Assembly: GCA_001701225.1 (NCBI GenBank)
Contig: DAAQ01000010.1
Coordinates: forward strand, 124,001-188,000
Length of the DNA: 64,000 nt
Direction: 5' to 3'
Source of the DNA: Bacteroidales bacterium H5
GTDB taxonomy: Bacteria > Bacteroidota > Bacteroidia > Bacteroidales > Muribaculaceae
The notes under the pieces are model-generated. The model searched no databases and had not been told where the DNA came from. It saw only the letters and a program-made list of their open reading frames with translations. The stretch's first letter is position 1, and every line of letters begins with the position of its first letter. Made by a program: the position numbers and the translations under genes. Positions 43,726 through 53,242 of the stretch are shown here, piece by piece.

Positions 43726-45594
43726 ATGATGAATATGTCTTACAGACTTCCGGCACTTGCTGCCACACTGCTCACGGCGGCTGCCGCCATAGGGCAATCG
43801 GGCTATGATTATTCGCGGCTTAAGACCGAGCATCTTGACCGCGGGGTGGTTGCCGTGCGCCAGGACGCCGATACGGTGGCCCTGTCGTGGCGCTATCTGT
43901 CCGCCGACCCTATGGACCAGGCGTTCGACATCTACCGTGACGGACACAAGCTAAACAGGAAACCGATAACAGACAGGACATTCTACAAAGACCCATACAC
44001 CGGCGCCGCTCAGGCACGATATGAGGTCAGGGCCCTCAAGGGGCATAAGGACGGGGGCGTATATACCCTCCCGGCGGGGTCTCCGCACGGATATATAAGC
44101 ATTCCGCTCGACAAGCCCGAGCTCGGGGTAGACCTGTTCGGCAAGGAGTACTATTATACCGCCAACGATGCCTCGATAGGCGACGTGGACGGCGACGGGC
44201 AGTATGAGATTTTCCTGAAATGGGACCCGACAAACTCGCACGACAATGCCCACAACGGATTCACCGGCCCTGTCATCATAGACTGCTACCGTCTGGACGG
44301 CACACGTCTGTGGCGCATCGACCTCGGCGACAACATACGCGCCGGAGCTCACTACACGCAGTTCCTGGTGGCTGACTTTGACGGCGACGGACGCGCCGAG
44401 ATGATATGCAAGACCGCAGACGGCTCGGTCGACGGCACAGGGCGCATGATAGGCGAGCGCAAGGCCGACTGGCGCAACATCAAGGGACGCATTGTGGCCG
44501 GGCCGGAATACCTGACGGTGTTCAACGGTCTGACAGGCGAGGCTATGGCTACAGTCGACTACATCCCCGAACGCGGAGACCTGCGCAAGTGGGGCGACAG
44601 CTATGCCAACCGCTCTGACCGTTTCCTTGCGGCCACGGCCTGTCTTGACGGCCGGAAGACATCGGCTGTGATGTGCCGCGGATATTACACCCGCAGCGTG
44701 CTGGCCGCATGGGACTGGGATGGCAAGGAGCTGAAGTCGCGCTGGGTATTCGACAGCGACAATCCCGGCTGCGGCGATTATGCCGGACAGGGCAACCACA
44801 ACCTGCGCGTGGCCGATGTCGACGGCGACGGCTGCGACGAGATCATCTACGGACAGATGGCCGTAGACCACGACGGGACAGGACTCTATTCGACCGGGAT
44901 GTATCACGGCGACGCCATGCACCTGCTCTCTGACATCAATAATGAGAAGTATTATGTCTGGTGCTGCCATGAGAACCGCAAGGACGGGACCACACTGCGC
45001 GAGGCGGCCACGGGCAAGGTGATACTGCAATATCCCAGCGACCAGGATGTGGGCCGTTGCATGGCCGCGGACATCGACCCCACGCATCCCGGCATCGAGC
45101 TGTGGTCGCCCAATACGGGTGGAGTCCGCGCATGGGACGGCACGCTTCTCACTCAGCCGCAGGAATACAATACTTATGCCACCGCGGGCGTTCCTATAAA
45201 TATGGCCGTGTGGTGGGACGGTGACCTGCTGCGCGAGCTGCTTGACAGGAATACGGTGAGCAAGTATAACTGGGAGAAAGGTGTCTGCGAGCCGCTGCAG
45301 GTATTCGAGGGGGCCGTGTCGAACAACTGGACCAAGGCCAATCCGTGCCTGCAGGGGGACATCCTCGGCGACTGGCGCGAGGAGGTGCTGATGCGCACCC
45401 CCGACAGCTCGGAGCTCAGGCTCTATGTCTCGACCTTCGACACCCCCTACAGGTTCCACACATTCCTCGAGGAGCCCGCATACCGCCACAGCATCGCCAA
45501 CCAGAACGTGGCCTACAACCAGCCCACACAACCGGGATTCTATTTCGGCCCCGACCTGAAAGGGAAGACCTTCAGGGGTACCTTGATAAGATAA
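43726..45594 (+). CDS. Rhamnogalacturonan lyase, polysaccharide lyase family 11
   Basis: The protein of about 622 residues (619 from the ATG at 43735) has a signal peptide (ALAATLLTAAAAIGQ) and the PL11 eight-bladed propeller with several calcium loops: DVDGDGQYEIFLKWDPTNS, DFDGDGRAEMICKTADGS and DVDGDGCDEIIYGQMAVDHD. Other blocks are MYHGDAMHLLSDI, DQDVGRCMAADIDP, GDILGDWREEVLMRT and STFDTPYRFHTFLEEPAYR. PL11 cleaves the rhamnose-galacturonate backbone of rhamnogalacturonan-I by beta-elimination. It lies just after the susD terminator and defines the likely substrate of the locus. Confidence 0.95.
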   Translation: MMNMSYRLPALAATLLTAAAAIGQSGYDYSRLKTEHLDRGVVAVRQDADTVALSWRYLSADPMDQAFDIYRDGHKLNRKPITDRTFYKDPYTGAAQARYEVRALKGHKDGGVYTLPAGSPHGYISIPLDKPELGVDLFGKEYYYTANDASIGDVDGDGQYEIFLKWDPTNSHDNAHNGFTGPVIIDCYRLDGTRLWRIDLGDNIRAGAHYTQFLVADFDGDGRAEMICKTADGSVDGTGRMIGERKADWRNIKGRIVAGPEYLTVFNGLTGEAMATVDYIPERGDLRKWGDSYANRSDRFLAATACLDGRKTSAVMCRGYYTRSVLAAWDWDGKELKSRWVFDSDNPGCGDYAGQGNHNLRVADVDGDGCDEIIYGQMAVDHDGTGLYSTGMYHGDAMHLLSDINNEKYYVWCCHENRKDGTTLREAATGKVILQYPSDQDVGRCMAADIDPTHPGIELWSPNTGGVRAWDGTLLTQPQEYNTYATAGVPINMAVWWDGDLLRELLDRNTVSKYNWEKGVCEPLQVFEGAVSNNWTKANPCLQGDILGDWREEVLMRTPDSSELRLYVSTFDTPYRFHTFLEEPAYRHSIANQNVAYNQPTQPGFYFGPDLKGKTFRGTLIR

Positions 45595-45628
45595 TCATCA
45601 CAAAAAGACAGATATAATACCAAGAAAC

Positions 45629-48442
45629 ATGAGACTATCAGGCGCTTTACTGACACTGGCTGCGCTCGGCATGGGAATGGCCATGTCGGGCCAGCAGAAA
45701 ATCTCGTCGCCGATGGAGGATGTCAACGGTGTGATAGACAACACCCTCGACAGCCTCAACAAGGCCCGCACGGCACGCCCCGTGCCGGGCTCGACACGCA
45801 AGGGCGACAACCCCGTGCTGTTTCTCGTCGGCAACTCGACCATGCGCACCGGCACACTCGGCGACGGCGGCAACGGCCAGTGGGGCTGGGGCTACTATAT
45901 GCCCGAGTATTTTGACGCCGGCCGCATCACGGTCGAGAACCATGCCCTCGGGGGCATGAGCAGCCGCACGTTCTATAAGAAGCTGTGGCCCGAGGTGCTG
46001 CAGGGTGTCCGCCCCGGCGACTGGGTGATAATCGAGCTGGGACACAATGACAACGGCCCGTATGACTCGGGACGCGCCCGCGCCTCGATACCCGGCATAG
46101 GCGAGGAGAGCCTTGCCGTGACCATCAAGGAGACAGGCGAGCCCGACACCGTATATACCTATGGCGAGTATATGCGCCGCTTTGTGCGCGAGGTCAAGGC
46201 CAAGGGCGCGAGACCGATACTCTTCTCGCTCACGCCACGCAACGCATGGGACGACAAGGACTCGACCAGGATTACCCGCGTGAACAAGACATTCGGCCTA
46301 TGGGCCCGTCAGGTTGCCGAGGCCGAGAATGTTCCGTTCGTAGACCTCAACGAGATTACAGCGAGCAAGTTCGAGCGGTTTGGCAAGGAGAAGGTCAAGA
46401 CCATGTTCTATATCGACCGCATCCACACCTCGGCCTTCGGCGCGAGGGTCAACGCCGAGTCTGCCGCGGAGGGTCTGCGCGGAGTCGAGGGGCTGGAGCT
46501 GGCCCAATATCTGCTCCCTGTCGAGATTGACACCAAGACAGGCTCGTCGCGCAAACCGGGACGCCCGGTGGTCTTCACCATCGGCGACAGCACCGTCAAG
46601 AACGAGGACAAGGACGACGACTCGATGTGGGGGTGGGGCAGTGTGCTGCACGAGCTCTTCGACACCACAAAGGTCTCGGTCGAGAATCACGCCATGGCCG
46701 GACGTAGCGCCAGGACATTCCTCGACGAGGGACGCTGGGACAAGGTATATAACGCCCTGCAGCCCGGCGACTATGTGATAATGCAGTTCGGCCACAATGA
46801 TGGCGGCGACATCAATACGGGCAAGGCCCGCGGCGAGCTGCATGGCGCAGGTGGCGAGAGCAAGGTGTTCAGGATGGAGGCCACGGGCAAGAACCAGGTC
46901 ATCTATACATACGGCTGGTATCTGCGCAAATTCATCATGGACGCCAAGGAGAAGGGTGCCATACCCATCGTGCTGAGCCATACGCCCCGCAACAAGTGGC
47001 AGGACGGCAAGATCGAGAGCAATGCCGCCAGCTTCGGCCTCTGGGCCCGTCAGGCCGCCCGTCAGGGAGGGGCATATTACATCGACCTCAATGCCATCTC
47101 GGGAAAGAAATATCAGGCGATAGGCCCGGAGGGGACACCCCCTTATTTCAAGAAAGACCATACGCACTCGTCCAAGAAGGGCGCGCGCCTCAATGCCGCA
47201 AGCATCGCCGAGGGTCTGCGCGGCACATCGTGTCCGCTCAAGGATGCCCTCCTTCCCGTCGAGTATTCATACACCATGGATGCCAACGTGCCCGCATACA
47301 ACGAGTTTGACGGATATGGATATGACTTCGGCACTGCTCCGACCAAGGATGGCAAGCCGTATTTCTTCTCGGTGCGCGTGCCCGACGGAAACTATAAGGT
47401 GACCGTGCGCCTCGGCGACAAAAAGCGCAAGGCCCAGACCACAGTCCGCGCCGAGAGCCGCCGCCTGATGCTTGATGACGTGGCCACGGCAAAGGGTAAG
47501 TTCGAGGACAGGACCTTCATCGTGCACAAGCGCCAGAAAGGCATCAGCCTCAAGGACTCGGTGCGCATCAATCCGCGCGAGGTGGGCACCCCGACATGGG
47601 ATGACAAGCTCACCCTCGAGTTCACGGGCCATGCCCCCGCGGTGCAGAGCGTCACCATCACCCCCGTCACCGACGCCGACAGCGTGACTACAGTCTATCT
47701 TTGCGGCAATAGCACCGTCGTAGACCAGACCAAGGAGCCCTGGGCGAGCTGGGGACAGATAATGCCGGCATATTTCGACAGCAGCGTGTGTGTGGCCAAC
47801 AATGCCGAGAGCGGACAGAGGGCCTCGTCGTTCCTCGACTCGAAACGCTATGACAAGGTTCTCTCCATGGCACGTCCGGGCGACTGGATGCTTGTCGAGT
47901 TCGGCCACAACGACCAGAAGGAGCGCGGCCCCGGCAAGGGAGCATACTACAACTTTGCCACCTGCCTCAAGATATTCATCGACCGCGCCCGCGCCGCCGG
48001 GCTGAACCCCGTGTTCATCACCCCCACGGCACGCCGCCACTTTGACGACAACGGCAAGATCAAGGACACGCACGGCGACTATCCGCAGGCTATGCGCGAG
48101 GTGGCCGCACGCGAGGGTGTCCCCGTCATCGAGCTCAACCCCATGACCAAGACCCTCTACGAGACCATGGGTACGGAAGACTCCAAGAAGGCCTTCGTCC
48201 ACTATCCGGCCAACACCTATCCCGGACAGACCGAGGCACTGGCCGACAACACGCATTTCAATCCGTTCGGCGCCACTCAGGTGGCCAAATGTGTGCGCGA
48301 GGGGCTGAAGAAGGCCGCTCCCGAGCTGGCAAAACATCTCAAGGATGCTCCGGCATACGACCCGGCCCATCCCGACGACCCGGCGGAGTTCTACTGGCCC
48401 GAAGCACCCTTCTTTGAGGCTGAAAAACCGTACGGAAACTGA
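45629..48442 (+). CDS. Triple SGNH esterase, rhamnogalacturonan acetylesterase type (CE12-like)
   Basis: The 937-residue secreted protein carries three SGNH hydrolase modules. Module 1 has VGNST with Ser near 70, GHNDNG and DRIHTSAFG (D263, H266). Module 2 has IGDST near 320, FGHNDGG and DHTHSSKKG (D510, H513). A jelly-roll domain follows at about 550-685 (YGYDFGTAPT, FFSVRVPDGNYKVTVRLGD). Module 3 has CGNST near 694, FGHNDQ and DNTHFNPFG (D873, H876). All three keep a complete catalytic set, although two read GNS rather than GDS. The family removes acetyl groups from galacturonate in rhamnogalacturonan, which would open the polymer to the neighbouring lyase. It starts 34 bp after PL11. Confidence 0.9.
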   Translation: MRLSGALLTLAALGMGMAMSGQQKISSPMEDVNGVIDNTLDSLNKARTARPVPGSTRKGDNPVLFLVGNSTMRTGTLGDGGNGQWGWGYYMPEYFDAGRITVENHALGGMSSRTFYKKLWPEVLQGVRPGDWVIIELGHNDNGPYDSGRARASIPGIGEESLAVTIKETGEPDTVYTYGEYMRRFVREVKAKGARPILFSLTPRNAWDDKDSTRITRVNKTFGLWARQVAEAENVPFVDLNEITASKFERFGKEKVKTMFYIDRIHTSAFGARVNAESAAEGLRGVEGLELAQYLLPVEIDTKTGSSRKPGRPVVFTIGDSTVKNEDKDDDSMWGWGSVLHELFDTTKVSVENHAMAGRSARTFLDEGRWDKVYNALQPGDYVIMQFGHNDGGDINTGKARGELHGAGGESKVFRMEATGKNQVIYTYGWYLRKFIMDAKEKGAIPIVLSHTPRNKWQDGKIESNAASFGLWARQAARQGGAYYIDLNAISGKKYQAIGPEGTPPYFKKDHTHSSKKGARLNAASIAEGLRGTSCPLKDALLPVEYSYTMDANVPAYNEFDGYGYDFGTAPTKDGKPYFFSVRVPDGNYKVTVRLGDKKRKAQTTVRAESRRLMLDDVATAKGKFEDRTFIVHKRQKGISLKDSVRINPREVGTPTWDDKLTLEFTGHAPAVQSVTITPVTDADSVTTVYLCGNSTVVDQTKEPWASWGQIMPAYFDSSVCVANNAESGQRASSFLDSKRYDKVLSMARPGDWMLVEFGHNDQKERGPGKGAYYNFATCLKIFIDRARAAGLNPVFITPTARRHFDDNGKIKDTHGDYPQAMREVAAREGVPVIELNPMTKTLYETMGTEDSKKAFVHYPANTYPGQTEALADNTHFNPFGATQVAKCVREGLKKAAPELAKHLKDAPAYDPAHPDDPAEFYWPEAPFFEAEKPYGN

Positions 48443-48460
48443 AAATAATACCTTTTTGCC

Positions 48461-48522
48461 GATAATCCCCCTCTATCTGACCGATAAAGGGGGATTTTTC
48501 TCGCCATAAATCAGTACTTTTG
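48461..48522 (+). promoter_or_regulatory. Operator and promoter upstream of GH28
   Basis: TACTTTTG (48515-48522) is the -7 box. The word TATCTGACCGATAAA begins at 48474, exactly 41 bp before it. Upstream of susC, TATCTGAACGAAAAC begins at 38077, also exactly 41 bp before its -7 box, and the preceding bases are alike (ATAATCCCCC versus AAAATCCACC). This points to a second site for the same regulator. It overlaps the terminator of the preceding gene. Confidence 0.65.
48464..48500 (+). terminator. Terminator of the triple esterase gene
   Basis: AATCCCCC (48464-48471) pairs with GGGGGATT (48489-48496), followed by TTTC. The loop of this hairpin contains the operator word TATCTGACCGA, so the same bases may serve transcription end and activator binding. 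Confidence 0.65.
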
Positions 48523-48552
48523 CAACAGATAAAACTCCAATCATCAATCACC

Positions 48553-49926
48553 GTGAAAAAACTTCTTGTCCTGTTGTTTCTTATCGCGTGTGCGTTGCCC
48601 CAGATGCGGGCCGAATACCGCACCGTCAGGGTCGAGGCACCTTTCCCGATGCCCGACCTGCATGAGTTCATATTTCCCGACAGGGATTTCCCCATCACGA
48701 AATACGGTGCCCGCAAAGGGCCCGGGCGTGACAACACCAAGGCCATCGCCAAGGCCATCGACGCCTGTCACCGCGCAGGGGGAGGCCGCGTGGTGATTCC
48801 TGCCGGCGAGTGGGTGACCGGGCCGATACATTTCAAGAGCAATGTCAACCTGCACCTTGCCGAGGGTGCCGTGGTCAGGTTCACGGACAATCCCGCCGAC
48901 TATCTCCCCGCTGTGATGACATCGTGGGAGGGGATGGAATGCTACAACTATTCGCCGCTGGTATATGCCTTCGACTGCGAGAACATAGCCATCACGGGCA
49001 CGGGCACACTTGCCCCGGTGATGGACCTGTGGAAAGTGTGGTTCAAGCGTCCCGCCCCGCACATGGAGGCCCTGAAACAGCTCTATACCATGGCATCGAC
49101 CGATATCCCGGTCGAACAGAGGCAGATGGCACAGGGCGAGAACAACATGCGTCCGCACCTCATACACCTCAACCGCTGCCGCAACGTCCTGCTCGACAGT
49201 TTCAGGATTCGCGAAAGCCCGTTCTGGACCATCCACCTCTATATGTGCGACGGTGCGATAGCCCGCAACCTCGACGTTCATGCCAAAGGACACAACAACG
49301 ACGGCATAGACATCGAGATGACAAGCAATGTGCTGGTCGAGAACTGCACCTTTGACCAGGGCGACGATGCCGTGGTCATCAAGTCGGGACGCAACCGCGA
49401 CGCGTGGCGCCTCGACACCCCGACGCAGAATGTGGTGGTGCGCAACTGTCATGTGCTGGCCGGGCATGTGCTGCTGGGCATAGGCAGCGAGATTTCGGGT
49501 GGAGTGCGCAACGTATATATGCACGACTGCACTGCGCCGGGGAGTGTCTACGAGCTCTTCTACCTCAAGACCAACCATCGCCGCGGCGGCGTGATAGAGA
49601 ACATCATCATGGAGAATGTCACCGCCGGACACGCCAAGAGCGTGATGGAGATAGCCACGGAGGTACTGTATCAGTGGCGCACGCTGGTGCCGACATACGA
49701 GAAGAGGCTCACACGCATCGACGGACTGCACATGCGCGATGTGCATGTCAAGAGCGCGGATGTGGTCTATCTGCTCGACGGATGCCCCGAGCTCCCGGCA
49801 CGCAACATCACCATGCACAATGTGACGGTGGATACCGTGAAGAAATATATAGGATTCATAAACAACGTCGAGAATGTGAGCATCCTCAACCTTTCACCCT
49901 CAAGACCTGCACAACCAAATGAATAG
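48553..49926 (+). CDS. Glycoside hydrolase family 28 polygalacturonase-like enzyme, secreted
   Basis: The 457-residue protein has signal VKKLLVLLFLIACALPQMRA and a parallel beta-helix with GH28 catalytic blocks: NNDGIDIE near 248, DQGDDAVVIKSGRN with the Asp pair near 269-270, AGHVLLGIGSEISGG, and LKTNHRRGG in place of the usual RIK. It cleaves galacturonate linkages in pectin, probably exo-acting or on rhamnogalacturonan. The start is the GTG at 48553; an upstream TTG lies inside the promoter. It overlaps the next gene by eight bp. Confidence 0.92.
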   Translation: MKKLLVLLFLIACALPQMRAEYRTVRVEAPFPMPDLHEFIFPDRDFPITKYGARKGPGRDNTKAIAKAIDACHRAGGGRVVIPAGEWVTGPIHFKSNVNLHLAEGAVVRFTDNPADYLPAVMTSWEGMECYNYSPLVYAFDCENIAITGTGTLAPVMDLWKVWFKRPAPHMEALKQLYTMASTDIPVEQRQMAQGENNMRPHLIHLNRCRNVLLDSFRIRESPFWTIHLYMCDGAIARNLDVHAKGHNNDGIDIEMTSNVLVENCTFDQGDDAVVIKSGRNRDAWRLDTPTQNVVVRNCHVLAGHVLLGIGSEISGGVRNVYMHDCTAPGSVYELFYLKTNHRRGGVIENIIMENVTAGHAKSVMEIATEVLYQWRTLVPTYEKRLTRIDGLHMRDVHVKSADVVYLLDGCPELPARNITMHNVTVDTVKKYIGFINNVENVSILNLSPSRPAQPNE

Positions 49927-52885
49927 ACTTGGCATAGCAATGCTGGCCGCCGCCCTCGCGGGGAGTGTGGCCATGAACGCCGGAGAGCGTTATAACATCA
50001 ACCCGGGATGGCGTCTCGCCATCGGGGATTTTGCCGGAGCGGAGAGCCCGAAATTCGATGACTCGGAGTGGAAGACCGTCACCCTGCCGAGGGCGCACAA
50101 CGAGGACGAGGCATACCGTGTCCTCATCGACAACCTCACCGACACGGTGGCGTGGTACCGCAAGCATTTCACCATACCGAAATCAGCCAAGGGCAAGAAG
50201 GTTTTTGTCGAGTTCGAGGGCGCGCGTCAGGTGGCCGATGTGTATATCAACGGACATCATCTCGGCGCGCACGAGAATGGCGTGATGGCGTTCGGGTTCG
50301 ACCTGACGCCGTATATAAAGTTCGGCAAGGAGAATCTGCTGGCCGTGCGTACCGACAACGACTGGAACTATCAGGAACGCGCCACGGGTGCCAAGTTCCA
50401 GTGGAACAACAAGAATTTCAACGCCAACTATGGCGGCCTACCCAAGAATGTGGTGCTCCATGTCATGGAACCTGTCTATCAGACGTTGCCCCTCTATTCG
50501 TCGTTCGGAACGACCGGGGTCTATGTCTATGCCAAGGATATTGACGTGCAGGGACGCACAGCCGACATCTGCGTGGAGTCGCAGGTGAGGAACGAGACAT
50601 CAAAGGCTGCCGAAATAAAACTTGTGACCGAGGTGACAGACCCCGACGGCAAAATGGTCGCGACATTCAGCTCGGACCCCCGCACAGTGGCACCCGGGGC
50701 TCTCGCCGTCATCAAGGCGTCAGACAAGGTTGGCGGGCTGCATTTCTGGAGCTGGGGCTATGGCTATCTGTATGACGTGAAGACACGCCTTGTGGTCGAT
50801 GGCCGCGATGCCGACGAGACAGTGACGCGGACAGGTTTCCGCAAGACCGGGTTCGGCGACGGACAGTTCCGCCTCAACGACCGCACGATGATGGTCCACG
50901 GCTATGCGCAGCGTACCAGCAACGAATGGCCCGGAGTGGGCATGAGCGTGCCGGCGTGGCTCAGCGACTACTCAAACCGCGAGGTGGTGCGCTCGGGCGG
51001 CAATGTGGTCAGGTGGATGCATGTGGCGCCGTGGCGTCAGGATGTCGAGTCGTGCGACCGCGTTGGACTGATTCAGGCGATGCCGGCCGGAGATGCCGAG
51101 AAGGATGTCGAAGGACGGCAGTGGGAACAACGCGTCGGACTGATGAGGGACGCCATAGTCTACTATCGCAACAATCCAAGCATCATATTCTATGAGTCGG
51201 GCAACAAAGCGGTCTCCGAACCTCACATGGCCGACATGAAGGCCCTGCGCGATGAGTTTGACCCGCATGGCGGACGTGCCATCGGCAGCCGCGAGATGCT
51301 CGACAGCAAGACATCGGAGTATGGAGGCGAGATGCTCTATATCAACAAGAGTGGCGGTCAGCCCCTCTGGGCCATGGAGTATTGCCGTGACGAGGGATTG
51401 CGCCGCTACTGGGACGACTGGAGCTATCCCTATCATAAAAACGGCGACGGTCCCCTGTATCGCAATGCCGATGCCTCGGCCTATAACCTGAACGCCGACC
51501 AGCTCGCCATCGAGCATATAAGGCGCTGGTTCGACTACTGGCAGCAGCGTCCCGGCATGGGAGACCGCGTAAGCTCGGGTGGCGTGAAGATTATCTTCTC
51601 GGACACCAATACTCATTGCCGCGGCGAGTCAAACTACCGCACCAGCGGTGTCAGCGACGCCATGCGCATACCCAAAGACTCGTATTTCGCACATCAGGTG
51701 ATGTGGGACGGGTGGGTCACACCCGAGACCAGCCGCACTTATATCATCGGCCACTGGAACTATGAGCCCGGCACTGTCAAGCCTGTCTATGTCGTGTCTG
51801 ACGCTCCGCGTGTCGAGCTGCTGCTCAATGGCGAGAAGATAGGCCGCGAGAAGGTGGACTATCATTTCCTGCACACCTTCGATTCTATCCCCTATGCGCC
51901 CGGCACGCTCACGGCGGTGTCTTATGACGAGGCCGGGAAGAAGCTGTCAGAACATTCGGTAAGCACTGCCGGGGCACCTGTCGTCCTGCGTCTGTCGGTC
52001 GAGACCTCTCCCGCAGGGATGATGGCCGACGGCGCCGACATGGCTCTGGTGCAGTTTGAGGTGGTGGATGCCGAGGGGCGCCGCTGTCCCCTTGACAACC
52101 GCGAGGTGACATTTAAGCTCGACGGCCCCGCCGAGTGGCGCGGAGGCATAGCCAAGGGTGAGGGGAACCGTATCCTCGACACCACACTCCCGGTCGAGTG
52201 CGGCGTCAACCGCGCTCTTGTCCGCAGCCTCCCCGAGGCCGGGACAATCCGCCTCACGGCCATGGCCGAGGGGCTTCCCGCACAGAGTGTGGAGTGGCGG
52301 ACAAATCCTGTGGACGTGCGTGACGGCCTCACGGCATATGAGCAGAAAAATCTGTTGCGAGGCTTGCTCGAGCGTGGCGAGACACCTGCCACACCTTCAT
52401 ATACCGACCTGAGGGAGACTGTCAAGGTCGTATCGGCGACCGCCGGGTGCAATCAGGATAGTGCCGCCAACAGCTATGACGACAACGAGAAATCGGAGTG
52501 GAAGAACGACGGCACCCTGCGCAACGCATGGATAACCTACACGTTTGCCACCCCGACAACCGTGGACGAGGCCGACCTGAAGCTGACAGGCTGGCGCCGC
52601 CGCAGCTATCCCATAGAGATTCTGGCCGACAACGGTACGGTGGTATGGAGCGGTGATACCGACATGTCGCTCGGATATGTCAACCTGCGCCTCGAGCCTG
52701 TCGAGACGTCATCGCTCACAATACGTCTGCGAGGTGCGGCCACCGAGAGCGAGGCTTTCGGACAGATAACCGAGCTTGTCGAGCCCGTGGCCAATGACCT
52801 TGACCTCTTCAAGGCCCAGGACGGCGACAAGGTAGGGGGCGAGCTCCGCATCATAGAAGCCGACTTCCTCCGCGACGTGAAATAG
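49919..52885 (+). CDS. Glycoside hydrolase family 2 with C-terminal F5/8-like domain
   Basis: The 988-residue protein has a signal peptide (MNRLGIAMLAAALAGSVAMN), an N-terminal jelly roll (YNINPGWRLAIGDFAGAE, GARQVADVYINGHHLGAHENG), an Ig-like domain, a TIM barrel with FYESGNKAVSEPHM and WAMEYCRDEG, Ig-like and DUF4982-type domains, and a C-terminal galactose-binding domain (NSYDDNEKSEWKNDG). In most GH2 enzymes the acid/base Glu follows GN; here that residue is Lys. The nucleophile candidate is the Glu of MEYCRDEG. Relatives with GNK exist in Bacteroides as far as I recall, so a different acid or activity is likely. It is coupled to GH28. Confidence 0.88.
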   Translation: MNRLGIAMLAAALAGSVAMNAGERYNINPGWRLAIGDFAGAESPKFDDSEWKTVTLPRAHNEDEAYRVLIDNLTDTVAWYRKHFTIPKSAKGKKVFVEFEGARQVADVYINGHHLGAHENGVMAFGFDLTPYIKFGKENLLAVRTDNDWNYQERATGAKFQWNNKNFNANYGGLPKNVVLHVMEPVYQTLPLYSSFGTTGVYVYAKDIDVQGRTADICVESQVRNETSKAAEIKLVTEVTDPDGKMVATFSSDPRTVAPGALAVIKASDKVGGLHFWSWGYGYLYDVKTRLVVDGRDADETVTRTGFRKTGFGDGQFRLNDRTMMVHGYAQRTSNEWPGVGMSVPAWLSDYSNREVVRSGGNVVRWMHVAPWRQDVESCDRVGLIQAMPAGDAEKDVEGRQWEQRVGLMRDAIVYYRNNPSIIFYESGNKAVSEPHMADMKALRDEFDPHGGRAIGSREMLDSKTSEYGGEMLYINKSGGQPLWAMEYCRDEGLRRYWDDWSYPYHKNGDGPLYRNADASAYNLNADQLAIEHIRRWFDYWQQRPGMGDRVSSGGVKIIFSDTNTHCRGESNYRTSGVSDAMRIPKDSYFAHQVMWDGWVTPETSRTYIIGHWNYEPGTVKPVYVVSDAPRVELLLNGEKIGREKVDYHFLHTFDSIPYAPGTLTAVSYDEAGKKLSEHSVSTAGAPVVLRLSVETSPAGMMADGADMALVQFEVVDAEGRRCPLDNREVTFKLDGPAEWRGGIAKGEGNRILDTTLPVECGVNRALVRSLPEAGTIRLTAMAEGLPAQSVEWRTNPVDVRDGLTAYEQKNLLRGLLERGETPATPSYTDLRETVKVVSATAGCNQDSAANSYDDNEKSEWKNDGTLRNAWITYTFATPTTVDEADLKLTGWRRRSYPIEILADNGTVVWSGDTDMSLGYVNLRLEPVETSSLTIRLRGAATESEAFGQITELVEPVANDLDLFKAQDGDKVGGELRIIEADFLRDVK

Positions 52886-52913
52886 TTTTATGGTGATGCT
52901 TTGCAGTCCGATG

Positions 52914-53212
52914 CCCCCAGCCGCGAAGCGGCGATATGTGGGAAGCCCCACATCGAGCCCGCAGGGCGATGGTGTGGGTGGAACGCGATTATGGCCCCCG
53001 GGCCTCGAAGAGGCCCTTTAATTTCGGTATCCTCGCGGAGGCCATTGGTCATCACGCACTGTATGTGATTAATGGACCTCTTCGAGGCCCGGCTTTATAT
53101 TGGTATGTCTACCCCACACCATCGCCGTGTGCGGGATGTACGCCCTTAAGGGCTATCCCGTCACACGGCTCGATGTGGGGCTTACCATATGTCGCCGCTT
53201 CGCGGCTGGGGG
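52914..53212. repeat. Hairpin array 3 (large inverted repeat)
   Basis: The left arm (52914-52959) and right arm (53167-53212) are 46 bp each and identical in inverted orientation except for eight central bases. They contain GCCGC-GAA-GCGGC and AAGCCCCACATCGAGCC. Inside, GCGATGGTGTGGG and GGGCCTC-GAA-GAGG also recur in inverted order, so the symmetry extends inward. The array fills the convergent gap between GH2 and the minus-strand esterase. Its stems use GAA/TTC loops and differ in sequence from arrays 1 and 2. The 357-bp gap (52886-53242) holds nothing else I can identify. Confidence 0.82.
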
Positions 53213-53242
53213 ATAAACTCCGGCGTTATGAGGGTGGGGAGG

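Noticed and set aside
43951..45531. 526-residue open frame on the minus strand
   Set aside because: It mirrors the PL11 gene and has no recognisable domain.
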